Below are positions 1 to 6,445 of a stretch of DNA of 29,653 nt, piece by piece. The translations under genes were made by a program, and so were the position numbers. Origin of the DNA: JAJYIV01 sp964616135 (lineage in GTDB: Bacteria > Patescibacteriota > Patescibacteriia > UBA9934 > GWF2-40-263); contig CAZTTQ010000011.1 in NCBI GenBank assembly GCA_964616135.1, forward strand, positions 1 through 29,653. The letters run 5' to 3'. A model generated the notes under the pieces. It was not told the DNA's origin and did no database searches. It saw only the letters and a program-made list of their open reading frames with translations. Numbering within the stretch: position 1 is the first letter of the stretch; every line of letters starts with the position of its first letter.

Positions 1-63
1 CCTGGTCTCCCCCAGCCCTGCCCCCAAGCCCCCCGAGGGGGTATTTAAGTACCCAAGATCCCT

Positions 64-288
64 ATGGAAGCCCTGAAAAAGGCCGTCGCGCCGTTTGGTC
101 GCTTGACCGCGTACTTGCGCGAATCCAAGGAAGAGCTGGAAAAGGTCTCCTGGCCCAGCCGCCAGGACACGGCGCGCTACACGGCGCTCGTCGTCGGAAC
201 CTGCGTCATCCTTGCCCTCGCTATCGCCGCCTTGGACGCCGGACTGACCACAGGCCTTGAATGGCTGGTCGCGGCCGCCCGCGCGTAA
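64..288 (+). CDS. secE: Preprotein translocase subunit SecE
   Basis: A 74-residue SecE, the small subunit that clamps the SecY channel in the inner membrane. The N-terminal half carries the family signature (residues about 18-34, YLRESKEELEKVSWPSRQ), an amphipathic helix at the membrane surface. One transmembrane segment follows (about 42-70). Length is typical of single-span SecE. Position directly before nusG is the classical bacterial order. No Shine-Dalgarno sequence precedes the ATG. A weak -10-like TATTTA lies at 42-47, and a C-run/G-run hairpin at 29-40 may be the end of an upstream unit. Identification is secure from motif and context. Confidence 0.95.
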   Translation: MEALKKAVAPFGRLTAYLRESKEELEKVSWPSRQDTARYTALVVGTCVILALAIAALDAGLTTGLEWLVAAARA

Positions 289-305
289 TCCCATATTGGA
301 GGACT

Positions 306-851
306 ATGGCCAAACAAATCGCCAACCAAGGCCGCCGGTGGTATGCGATCCATACCTATTCCGGGTATGAGGAAAACGTCGCCGACAACCTGAACCGCCG
401 CGTGGACACCATGGACATGGAAGACAAGATCTTCAACGTCCTGGTTCCCAAGGAGAAAAAGGTCCGCATCAAGAACGGCAAGCGCAAGACCATGGAAGAA
501 AAGATCTTCCCGGGCGACGTCCTGCTCGAAATGATCGCGACCGACGCCCCCTGGTACGTCGTGCGCAACACGCCCAACGTCACCGGTTCCATCGGCACGG
601 GCACCACGCCGACTCCGGTGTCCCAGGAAGAAATGGACGCGCTCCTGAAGCGCATGCGCGTCGACGAGCCGCAGACCCAGATCGACATCGAAAAGGGCTC
701 GGTCGTCTCCATCTCCGACGGTCCCTTCAAGAACTTTGAGGGGAAGGTCGCCGACGTGGACCGCGAGCGCGGCCAGGTCAAAGTCTTGGTCAACATGTTC
801 GGCCGCGAAACCCCGGTGGAATTGGACTTCCTCCAGGTCAAGAAGGTGTAA
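306..851 (+). CDS. nusG: Transcription termination/antitermination protein NusG
   Basis: NusG binds RNA polymerase and couples it to Rho or the ribosome. The 181-residue product has the NGN domain (WYAIHTYSGYEENV near the N-terminus, then FPGDVLLEM) and a C-terminal KOW domain (about 127-160, GSVVSISDGPFKNFEGKV). The frame is open upstream to 261, but the ATG at 306 is chosen because GGAGG lies at 298-302 and the family starts there; this Shine-Dalgarno-led start contrasts with most housekeeping genes in the window. It lies 17 nt after secE, almost certainly co-transcribed. Confidence 0.96.
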   Translation: MAKQIANQGRRWYAIHTYSGYEENVADNLNRRVDTMDMEDKIFNVLVPKEKKVRIKNGKRKTMEEKIFPGDVLLEMIATDAPWYVVRNTPNVTGSIGTGTTPTPVSQEEMDALLKRMRVDEPQTQIDIEKGSVVSISDGPFKNFEGKVADVDRERGQVKVLVNMFGRETPVELDFLQVKKV

Positions 852-991
852 GCGTCCACCCGTTCCCTTTTGCGGGGCGCGGGCCAGCCCGAGAATGCGT
901 TCTCCGTCTGGCTCGCTCCCTGCGAGCGAATTCATTCATCATCTGGTCACCTCATCGCACACGTGCGACGGAATCCAGTATCCACATTGCT
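852..991 (+). other. Untranslated leader between nusG and rplK with two hairpins
   Basis: This 140-nt gap has no credible ORF. It holds a hairpin with stem 911-916/922-927 (GCTCGC/GCGAGC) and a second at 955-959/964-968 (TCGCA/TGCGA). In many bacteria ribosomal protein L1 represses the L11-L1 operon by binding such a leader; whether either hairpin mimics the L1 site of 23S rRNA cannot be judged by eye. No strong promoter or T-tract terminator was seen. Confidence 0.35.
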
Positions 992-1417
992 ATGGCGAAG
1001 AAACTCGTCACGCAGATCAAGTTGCAGATCCAGGGCGGCGCCGCTACCCCGGCCCCTCCCGTCGGTCCGGCGCTCGGCCAGCACGGCCTGAACATCGCGG
1101 CCTTCGTGAAGCAGTTCAACGACTTCACGGCCTCCCGCCGCGGCGAAGTCGTCCCGGTCATCATCAGCGTCTACGACGACCGCTCGTTCGACTTCATCAC
1201 CAAGATCGCCCCGGCCTCCGAACTCATCAAGAAGGCTATCGGCATCCCGAAGGGTTCCGGCAAGCCGTTGACGGACAAGGTCGGCAAGATCACCAAGGCG
1301 CAGCTGCGCCAGGTGGCCGAAAAGAAGCTGCCGGACTTGAACACCACGGACGTGGAAGCCGCCATGCGCATCATGGCTGGCACCGCGCGCCAGATGGGTG
1401 TTACCGTGGTGGAATAA
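992..1417 (+). CDS. rplK: 50S ribosomal protein L11
   Basis: L11 (uL11) forms the GTPase-associated centre with 23S rRNA. The 141-residue product has the family length and both domains: the N-terminal Pro-rich segment (QIQGGAATPAPPVGPALGQH, about 11-30) and the C-terminal RNA-binding domain (KIAPASELIKKA and the closing IMAGTARQMGVTV). Start ATG 992 fits the family and has no visible Shine-Dalgarno sequence. It follows nusG as in the conserved secE-nusG-rplK-rplA order, but rplA is separated from it by a small membrane-protein gene. Confidence 0.97.
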   Translation: MAKKLVTQIKLQIQGGAATPAPPVGPALGQHGLNIAAFVKQFNDFTASRRGEVVPVIISVYDDRSFDFITKIAPASELIKKAIGIPKGSGKPLTDKVGKITKAQLRQVAEKKLPDLNTTDVEAAMRIMAGTARQMGVTVVE

Positions 1418-1460
1418 GCTTAACGCTTAACCGCATCCCCGTATGTCCAAAGGAGGTTCC

Positions 1461-1793
1461 GTGATCCTGCGCATCTACTTCGCCCTCGTCGCGTTCGTAA
1501 CGCTCATGATCCTGGTGTTCTCCACCGGGGATTTGCTCAACCTCGCGCTCAAGACCTGGGTCTTCCCCATGGCCGACCAGCCGAGTTACGTCTCCGTCTG
1601 CGACAAGTCCGCCCCGGGCGGCACCGTGGACTGCGACAAGATCGCCGAAAACGAACGGTTGAACAACACGATCCAGAAGCAGCAGTCGGCCGTGCGGGAC
1701 ATCTCCCTGCTCCTCATCGCCGCCCCGATCTTCTGGCTCCACTTCCGCGTCGTTTCCCGCGACTGGCAGGAACTGCAAAAAGAAAAAGCCTAA
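1461..1793 (+). CDS. Small two-span membrane protein between rplK and rplA
   Basis: A 110-residue protein of unknown function. Transmembrane helices are predicted by eye at about residues 2-26 and 78-97, with a soluble loop between them containing two Cys residues (VCDKSAPGGTVDCDK), possibly a disulfide if the loop is outside the membrane. The GTG at 1461 is preferred over an in-frame ATG at 1443 because AAAGGAGG at 1449-1456, a near-perfect anti-16S match, sits four bases upstream of the GTG. It interrupts the usually adjacent rplK-rplA pair and so would be co-transcribed with ribosomal protein genes. It resembles small DUF5671-like membrane proteins of Patescibacteria, but only weakly. Confidence 0.8.
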   Translation: MILRIYFALVAFVTLMILVFSTGDLLNLALKTWVFPMADQPSYVSVCDKSAPGGTVDCDKIAENERLNNTIQKQQSAVRDISLLLIAAPIFWLHFRVVSRDWQELQKEKA

Positions 1794-1841
1794 ACAGGCC
1801 GTTAACCGTGGGAGCCCTCCGGGCGTTATCACCACTTTCCT

Positions 1842-2546
1842 ATGAACAAGACCAAGACTGACTCCAAGCGTTTCGCCGCCGTCCGCGCGATGGTGGACAA
1901 GAAAAAGTCCTACTCCGTCGCCGAAGCCGTTGCGCTCGTGAAAAAGACCGCCTCCGCCAAGTTCGACGAAGCGGTCGAATTGCACCTCCGCCTCGGTATC
2001 GACCCGTCCAAGTCCGACCAGCAGGTGCGCGGCGTCATCGCCCTCCCGCACGGCGTGGGCGGCAAGACCAAGCGTGTTGCCGCCTTCGTGGAAGCCGCCA
2101 AGGAGGCGGAAGCCAAGGAAGCCGGCGCCGACTTGGTCGGCGGCGAGGAACTGATCGCCAAGATCGCCGGCAGCTCCGCCATTGACTTCGACGTCGCCGT
2201 GGCCACCCCGGCCATGATGCCGAAGCTGGCCAAGCTGGCGAAGCTCCTCGGTCCCAAGGGCCTCATGCCGAACCCGAAGACGGACACCGTGTCCGCCAAC
2301 GTCGGCAAGATGGTCGCCGAACAGAAGGCCGGTAAGCAGAGCTTCAAGAACGACACGTTCGGCAACATCCACCAGATCGTGGGCCGCGCGTCTTTCCCGG
2401 AAGCCAAGCTGGTCGAAAACCTGAACGCCTTGATCGACCTGGTCAAGAAGCTGAAGCCGTCTTCCTCCAAGGGCATTTACGTCCTGAACGCCTCCATCAG
2501 CTGCACGATGGGTCCCGGCGTCCGCGTGGAAGTCGCCCAGCAGTAA
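1842..2546 (+). CDS. rplA: 50S ribosomal protein L1
   Basis: L1 (uL1) binds 23S rRNA at the mobile L1 stalk next to the E site and often represses its own operon. The 234-residue product has normal length and the central signature (about 127-152, MMPKLAKLAKLLGPKGLMPN with PKTDTV after it) and the RNA-binding N-terminal segment (FDEAVELHLRLGID). The ATG at 1842 has no Shine-Dalgarno sequence. It is the last gene of the unit and is followed within seven bases by a strong terminator. Confidence 0.97.
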   Translation: MNKTKTDSKRFAAVRAMVDKKKSYSVAEAVALVKKTASAKFDEAVELHLRLGIDPSKSDQQVRGVIALPHGVGGKTKRVAAFVEAAKEAEAKEAGADLVGGEELIAKIAGSSAIDFDVAVATPAMMPKLAKLAKLLGPKGLMPNPKTDTVSANVGKMVAEQKAGKQSFKNDTFGNIHQIVGRASFPEAKLVENLNALIDLVKKLKPSSSKGIYVLNASISCTMGPGVRVEVAQQ

Positions 2547-2552
2547 AACGCG

Positions 2553-2576
2553 AACAAGGCCTTCGGGCCTTGTTTT
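2553..2576 (+). terminator. Rho-independent terminator of the secE-rplA unit
   Basis: Stem AACAAGGCC (2553-2561) pairs with GGCCTTGTT (2566-2574) around a stable TTCG tetraloop, then TTTT. It closes the ribosomal-protein transcription unit. Confidence 0.9.
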
Positions 2577-2591
2577 CGTTTCCGCGCCTGC

Positions 2592-2597
2592 TAAGCT
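2592..2597 (+). promoter_or_regulatory. -10 box for a leaderless Dcd-like mRNA
   Basis: TAAGCT ends 9 nt before the ATG at 2607, which has no Shine-Dalgarno sequence. With normal -10 to start-site spacing, transcription would begin within about three bases of the ATG. This spacing recurs at several other genes here. Confidence 0.5.
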
Positions 2598-2606
2598 GTG
2601 GCCATT

Positions 2607-3263
2607 ATGCCGGTCCTCACCCGCCCCGACATCCTGGCGCGCATCAAGAACGGCGACCTGCGCTTCTCCCCCGCCTTGGACGCTTTTCAACTCCAGCCCC
2701 ATGCCGTGGACCTGCGTCTGGGCTACCGCTTTTTGATCCCCAAGAACTGGACCCTGGACGAACACGGACGACGCGCAATTTCGGTTTCGATCGACCATCC
2801 GGAGCTGATGAACGGCCAGTTTGAGGAAGTCGTCCTAAAGCCCGGCCAGTATTTTGAACTGCTCCCCAACGAATTCGTCATCGGGACGTCGTTGGAAGAA
2901 GTGGAAATGAACGCGCCTGACCTGATGGCGCTGCTGTTTCCGCGCACCAGCACCAACCGCCGCGGCATCGACCTGTCGCTCTCCGGAATTATCGACACCA
3001 ACTACAAGGGCCGATTGATTTTCCCCATGAAGAACGAGGCGGGCAACCAGGTGCTGCGCATTTACCCGGGTGAACGCGTGTGCCAGGTGATTTTTGAAAC
3101 GCTGTCTTCCCCACTGACGCCGGAAGAAGCGAACCTCCACGGACTGACGCATGCCAAATACAGCCACAGCGGCGAACCGGGCTACCGCCTGGACAAAGAT
3201 GAAGAACGCACGGCCCTGACCGGCGGACAATTAGAAGAGCTTAAGAAAAAATTCGGCCTCTAG
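2607..3263 (+). CDS. Dcd/dUTPase-superfamily nucleotide hydrolase, probably not a true dCTP deaminase
   Basis: A 218-residue member of the trimeric dUTPase fold, most like Dcd (dCTP deaminase) in its N-terminus (HAVDLRLG, 32-39) and C-terminal KYSHSGEPGYRLDKD segment. The active-site strands look more like dUTPase: PRTSTNRRGI (112-121), then GIIDTNYKG (127-135) with the catalytic-type Asp130 and Tyr133, and PGERVCQV (154-161). At the position of E. coli Dcd Glu138, the residue needed for deamination (GxxxLE pattern), this protein has Pro140. By family knowledge it should therefore hydrolyse dUTP (or a related dNTP) rather than deaminate dCTP; this is inference. An alternative GTG at 2598 overlaps the likely promoter, so ATG 2607 is preferred. 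Confidence 0.8.
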   Translation: MPVLTRPDILARIKNGDLRFSPALDAFQLQPHAVDLRLGYRFLIPKNWTLDEHGRRAISVSIDHPELMNGQFEEVVLKPGQYFELLPNEFVIGTSLEEVEMNAPDLMALLFPRTSTNRRGIDLSLSGIIDTNYKGRLIFPMKNEAGNQVLRIYPGERVCQVIFETLSSPLTPEEANLHGLTHAKYSHSGEPGYRLDKDEERTALTGGQLEELKKKFGL

Positions 3264-3278
3264 GGCCGAATTTCTTTT
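3247..3278. terminator. Bidirectional terminator with a stop codon in its loop
   Basis: A 10-bp stem AAATTCGGCC (3249-3258)/GGCCGAATTT (3264-3273) is flanked by an A-run and a T-run, so it can end both the plus-strand Dcd-like gene and the minus-strand deaminase. The TAG stop of the Dcd-like gene (3261-3263) lies in the loop. Confidence 0.85.
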
Positions 3279-3279
3279 A

Positions 3280-3810
3280 CTACAGCGCGCCGTAGTACTT
3301 GCGGACGTCTTCCGGGTAATCCTTCAACGTTTCCCGGTAGACCACGTCGCGGCCGAAGCGGACATGCGCGTCATCCACGACGTACACGTCGCGGACGCCT
3401 CCGTCCAAGAGCGCTTTCCAGCACGGTTCGCAGGCCCACCAGTGGCCGTACATGTACGTGTCGGCGCCTTCCGTGGGAATCCCCGCCTCTTTTGCCGTCT
3501 TCATCAGCATGCCTTCCGCGTGACCCTCCGCGTCATGCAAGTGACAGAGCTCGTAGCCTTCCCCGGTCTTTGAAAAGGCCAGGAGGCGCGGACAAACGTG
3601 CGGTTCACCCGGACCGCGGTTAAATCCGTTACCCGCACGCGCGACGACTTCCCCGTTTCGCACCAACACGATCCCCACTGGGAAGAGCGGGTCACCCGCC
3701 TGTTCGACGGCGGCCTGGCGCGCCGCCTGCATGAACGGATGATCTGCGGGAACATACTTAAACGCATGGCCGGGCGGCAGGTACGGGTATTTCACGTCGG
3801 GAGAAGACAT
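3280..3810 (-). CDS. Zinc-dependent deoxycytidylate (dCMP) deaminase family protein
   Basis: A 176-residue cytidine/dCMP deaminase-fold protein. Zinc ligands and catalytic Glu are visible: HAE (97-99) and CEPC (127-130) in the segment YMYGHWWACEPC. dCMP deaminases convert dCMP to dUMP; members of this family are known also to accept 5-methyl-dCMP, giving dTMP. It is the last gene of a minus-strand operon: the ThyA-family enzyme overlaps the reductase, and this gene starts 13 nt after the reductase stop. The gap is part of a short palindromic repeat. Substrate is inferred from the neighbours and fold; another nucleotide deaminase activity is possible. Confidence 0.82.
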   Translation of the reverse strand: MSSPDVKYPYLPPGHAFKYVPADHPFMQAARQAAVEQAGDPLFPVGIVLVRNGEVVARAGNGFNRGPGEPHVCPRLLAFSKTGEGYELCHLHDAEGHAEGMLMKTAKEAGIPTEGADTYMYGHWWACEPCWKALLDGGVRDVYVVDDAHVRFGRDVVYRETLKDYPEDVRKYYGAL

Positions 3811-3838
3811 AGGGATCTCTCGGCTACGCTCGAGATGA
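3811..3838. repeat. Short palindromic dispersed-repeat-like element
   Basis: Plus-strand AGGGATCTCTCGGCTACGCT followed by CGAGATGA contains inverted arms (ATCTC/GAGAT) and resembles the dispersed element with core TCGGCTACGCTCG that I recall from many bacterial genomes. It is found once in this window. It supplies the last codons and stop of the reductase gene, whose product ends ...LSSRA, and fills the gap before the deaminase start. Confidence 0.5.
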
Positions 3839-4336
3839 CAAGATACGGTAATGCATAAGCGTCGCGGGACCGAGCGGCGTGGCGGACACGCGCTCCAATC
3901 GCACCGATCCGAGGTCTTTCACGAACGGCGTCCCTCCGCCGAACAAGATCGGCTCCACCGTCAGGAACAGTTCGTCTATCAGACCCAATTTCAAGAACTG
4001 GGAATACACGTACGCGCCGCCGCAGACGGCGAGCTGCGTTACTCCCTCCCCTTCCAGACGCGTCAATAACGCCGTTGGTTCTTCCGCGACGAATTCGACG
4101 CCGTCTACCGGCATTTCTTCCGACGGCTTGAGCGTCAGGACGATCATTCGGCGCCCTTTCAATCCCTTCCCAATGGTCTTGAACGTGTTGAGTCCCATGA
4201 CTATCGTGCCGATCTCTTTCGTCTTCGACACGAAGAAAGCCTTGTCCTCCGCGCAGGTCCATTCCAACGAGTTCTGCCCTTCTGACGCCGCGATAAAGCC
4301 ATCTGCGGTGGTTGCGACGATAAGCGTGGTCTTCAT
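3824..4336 (-). CDS. RibD C-terminal/DHFR-like reductase, probable dihydrofolate reductase
   Basis: A 170-residue protein of the RibD_C/DHFR superfamily: N-terminal MKTTLIVATTADGFIA, a TIVMGLNTFKTIGKGLKGR NADPH-binding-type segment (about 43-61), VCGGAYVYSQFLKLGLIDE (about 103-121) and the closing ILFGGGTPF. It probably reduces dihydrofolate to tetrahydrofolate with NADPH. Its ATG overlaps the stop of the ThyA-family gene (ATGA at 4336-4333), implying translational coupling, which supports a role in regenerating the folate oxidised by that enzyme. The last residues (LSSRA) are encoded by a short palindromic repeat, so the C-terminus may be a recent replacement. A RibD-like pyrimidine reductase role is the alternative. 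Confidence 0.82.
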   Translation of the reverse strand: MKTTLIVATTADGFIAASEGQNSLEWTCAEDKAFFVSKTKEIGTIVMGLNTFKTIGKGLKGRRMIVLTLKPSEEMPVDGVEFVAEEPTALLTRLEGEGVTQLAVCGGAYVYSQFLKLGLIDELFLTVEPILFGGGTPFVKDLGSVRLERVSATPLGPATLMHYRILSSRA

Positions 4337-5166
4337 AGGACAATGTCCACCTTTTTCATGGGAGGAAGCGGGGTGTACTGGGACTGGAACATCTCCACCA
4401 ACTCATGAACCAGGGCCGCGTCCGCGCTTAACGCGCGTTTGAAACTGTCCGGCGGCAGGCGGCACTGGATTTCCGGATGCGCCGGCACCGAGCGCGCGAG
4501 TATGTCTTCTACTTGATCAAATTGGTTCTCATACACGTGGGCGTGCGAGATAGACACGGTCAACTTCCCCACGGCTTGGCCCAGTTCCTGGGCGATCATG
4601 GCCTGCAGCAAGGCGAACCCCGCAATGTCGTTGGGGTTTCCGAGCACCATGTCGTTGCTGCGGATAATAAGATGGAGGTTCAGCTTTCCTCCAATGATGT
4701 TGGCCGTCCAAGAAAACGGGCACGGCACGTTTTTCTTTTTCGGATGGCGCAAGCCGTCGTCCGCCGGATCCCACATGAGGACGACGCCTTGGCGGGACGT
4801 CGGCTCTTCCCGCAGGTGTTCGACCAAGTCCACCAACTGGTCACGGCCGAAATGATGGCGCCAGCGGTGGCCGTACGCCGTGGACACGGTTCCGTCCGCC
4901 TCCAGGAACGAGTCCCATGCCTTGGTGAATTGCTGCAGGAACCCCGCGTGCTTGTGGCCCGCGACGAACCAGGTGGTTTCCGCGCAGAACATCTTGGGGA
5001 ACATCTTCCGCACGGTCAGAAGCGGAAACCCCTTGGCGGGCTCCAGCTCAAACGTCAGGCCGGGGACGGCCTTGGTGGAAAACCCCGTCCGTTCACTGTG
5101 CACCGTCTCTCCCTCCCGATATACCCGCCGCAGCGCATCCACGTACACGCGATCGAATGTCGTCAT
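4333..5166 (-). CDS. Thymidylate synthase family enzyme with dCMP-type active-site residues
   Basis: A 277-residue member of the thymidylate synthase/dCMP hydroxymethylase family, which adds a one-carbon unit from methylenetetrahydrofolate to C5 of a pyrimidine nucleotide. Catalytic Cys149 lies in VPCPFSW, Arg169-Ser170 bind phosphate (IIRSNDMVLG), and His210/Tyr212 (HAHVY) match E. coli His207/Tyr209. Two departures are striking: the His after the catalytic Cys (PCH) is Pro150, and the base-reading Asn (E. coli Asn177, FNIASYA) is Asp180 (NDIAGFA). In this family Asp at that position marks cytosine recognition, as in T4 dCMP hydroxymethylase, which also has RSND. The true substrate may be dCMP. 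The frame is open upstream, but ATG 5166 follows an extended -10 (TGGTACGGT) by 8 nt and fits the family start. The stop overlaps the reductase. Confidence 0.85.
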   Translation of the reverse strand: MTTFDRVYVDALRRVYREGETVHSERTGFSTKAVPGLTFELEPAKGFPLLTVRKMFPKMFCAETTWFVAGHKHAGFLQQFTKAWDSFLEADGTVSTAYGHRWRHHFGRDQLVDLVEHLREEPTSRQGVVLMWDPADDGLRHPKKKNVPCPFSWTANIIGGKLNLHLIIRSNDMVLGNPNDIAGFALLQAMIAQELGQAVGKLTVSISHAHVYENQFDQVEDILARSVPAHPEIQCRLPPDSFKRALSADAALVHELVEMFQSQYTPLPPMKKVDIVL

Positions 5167-5174
5167 ACCGCGAC

Positions 5175-5183
5175 ACCGTACCA
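5175..5183 (-). promoter_or_regulatory. Extended -10 box for the ThyA-family operon
   Basis: Minus-strand TGGTACGGT; the hexamer TACGGT ends 8 nt before the ATG at 5166, which lacks a Shine-Dalgarno sequence. Likely leaderless, and divergent from the dut promoter. Confidence 0.5.
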
Positions 5184-5231
5184 GACTTGGGGAACGGTGG
5201 CACGGTGGATAAGTTTTTCGCCCCGACAAGG

Positions 5232-5237
5232 TACACT
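5232..5237 (+). promoter_or_regulatory. -10 box for leaderless dut mRNA
   Basis: TACACT ends 9 nt before ATG 5247; there is no Shine-Dalgarno sequence. The two divergent promoters share the 80-nt gap 5167-5246. Confidence 0.5.
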
Positions 5238-5246
5238 GGCGGCACT

Positions 5247-5669
5247 ATGGATGTCCGTTTCAAGAGAGTCGATCCGCGGGTCCCCCTGCCGGAATACAAA
5301 ACCCCCGGGTCAGTCGGTTTTGACATTGCGGTCCGTGAAGGCGGCACATTGGCACCGGGAGAACGCCGGCTGTTCAAAACCGGACTGGTCTTCCAAACGC
5401 CGGAGGGATTCGGGTTATTTGTCTTTCCCCGCTCCAGCAATGCCAAGAAAGGCGTGACATTTGCAAACGCCGTTGGCGTCCTGGACCAGGATTTCTGCGG
5501 TCCGGAAGATGAACTACGCCTGGCATTGCACAACTTCGGTTCCGAACCCTATGAGATACAGCCGTACGAACGCATCGGCCAAGGCGTATTCATTCCCATC
5601 CTGAAGCCCGCGTTCGTCGAAGGTGACATGACCTCAAAGAACCGCGGCGGCTTCGGCACGACCGGCTAA
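5247..5669 (+). CDS. dut: dUTP diphosphatase (dUTPase)
   Basis: A 140-residue trimeric dUTPase that cleaves dUTP to dUMP and pyrophosphate, keeping uracil out of DNA. All five motifs are present: PGSVGFDI (20-27), FPRSSNAKKG (60-69), GVLDQDFCG (77-85, with the usual Tyr replaced by Phe83), YERIGQGVF (107-115) and the P-loop-like RGGFGTTG (133-140) at the very C-terminus. The frame is open upstream to 5157 but the ATG at 5247 matches the family start and the -10 box. tmk follows after 12 nt. With the Dcd-like protein at 2607 the cluster has two members of this fold. Confidence 0.93.
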   Translation: MDVRFKRVDPRVPLPEYKTPGSVGFDIAVREGGTLAPGERRLFKTGLVFQTPEGFGLFVFPRSSNAKKGVTFANAVGVLDQDFCGPEDELRLALHNFGSEPYEIQPYERIGQGVFIPILKPAFVEGDMTSKNRGGFGTTG

Positions 5670-5673
5670 TTTT

Positions 5674-5681
5674 GCTATACT
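5674..5681 (+). promoter_or_regulatory. Extended -10-like box abutting the tmk start
   Basis: TGCTATACT is a near-ideal extended -10, but the hexamer TATACT (5676-5681) touches the ATG at 5682, closer than the 8-9 nt seen elsewhere. Normal spacing would start transcription inside tmk, so its role is uncertain. Confidence 0.3.
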
Positions 5682-6425
5682 ATGCCCACCAAAACGGGAC
5701 GGTTCATCGTCATTGACGGTATTGCCGGCAGCGGCAAATCCACGCTTGCGGACGCGGCATCCGCGTGGGCCGAACGGTGCGGGCACAAGGTGTTTCGTTT
5801 GGGGGACGCGGAAAAGGCCACGGGGCTTCCTCCGCGGTTTGCGGACGTGGCGGACGCGGACGTGTTCTTTACGTACGAACCTTCCCGCAGCTGGGTGGGA
5901 GCCGCCATCCGCGGTGAATTGTCGCGGGAAGACCAACCATACGGAGGTATGGAAATCGCGCATGCGTTCGCCCTGGACCGGCAGATCCAGTACCGGCGCC
6001 TGATTTTACCCGCGTTGGCCGCCGGCAAGACGATCATCCAAGAACGCAGCGTGTCCTCTTCCATCGTCTACCAGCCCATCATGGCCGACGGACCCTCCTT
6101 GGAGGCGCTCCTTGCCCTTCCTGGCAACGCCCAGGCCCTGGCACACGCGCCGCACCACCTGATCCTGACACGCATCCGTCCGGAGACGTCCGTCGCCCGC
6201 CTTGCCAACCGGGACAAACACTTAACCGCATTCGGCGGCGCCCGCGGCGTGTTCGGGAACGTAGATTACCTAAAGCGCGTGGACGAACGCTTCCGCGCGG
6301 ACTGGTATCGAACGCTCTGGGAAGATGCCGGCACCCAGGTCCACGAACTCGATACGGAACGCCCCTTGGAAACGGTCCGCGCCGACGCGGAGCGTCTCAT
6401 CGACACCCTACTCCCCACGTGTTGA
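5682..6425 (+). CDS. tmk: Thymidylate kinase
   Basis: A 247-residue P-loop kinase phosphorylating dTMP to dTDP. Visible: Walker A GIAGSGKST (about 13-21), TYEPSR (about 65-70), the base-binding region FALDRQIQYR (about 95-104), and ERSVSSSIVYQ (about 118-128) corresponding to the usual DRY..SS.AYQ motif with Glu for Asp. The protein is about 35 residues longer than typical Tmk, mostly in the middle and C-terminal half. It sits directly after dut, the step before dTMP synthesis, and completes a deoxypyrimidine cluster. Confidence 0.88.
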   Translation: MPTKTGRFIVIDGIAGSGKSTLADAASAWAERCGHKVFRLGDAEKATGLPPRFADVADADVFFTYEPSRSWVGAAIRGELSREDQPYGGMEIAHAFALDRQIQYRRLILPALAAGKTIIQERSVSSSIVYQPIMADGPSLEALLALPGNAQALAHAPHHLILTRIRPETSVARLANRDKHLTAFGGARGVFGNVDYLKRVDERFRADWYRTLWEDAGTQVHELDTERPLETVRADAERLIDTLLPTC

Positions 6426-6431
6426 ACCAAC

Positions 6432-6437
6432 TATATA
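6432..6437 (+). promoter_or_regulatory. -10 box for the membrane protein-gatB unit
   Basis: TATATA ends 8 nt before ATG 6446 and lies just after the tmk stop. There is no Shine-Dalgarno sequence, consistent with a leaderless transcript. Confidence 0.45.
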
Positions 6438-6445
6438 ACCACCCT

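Noticed and set aside
1401..2798. A 465-codon minus-strand frame across the rplK-rplA region
   Set aside because: It runs antisense through rplA and a terminator and has no ribosome site or family features.
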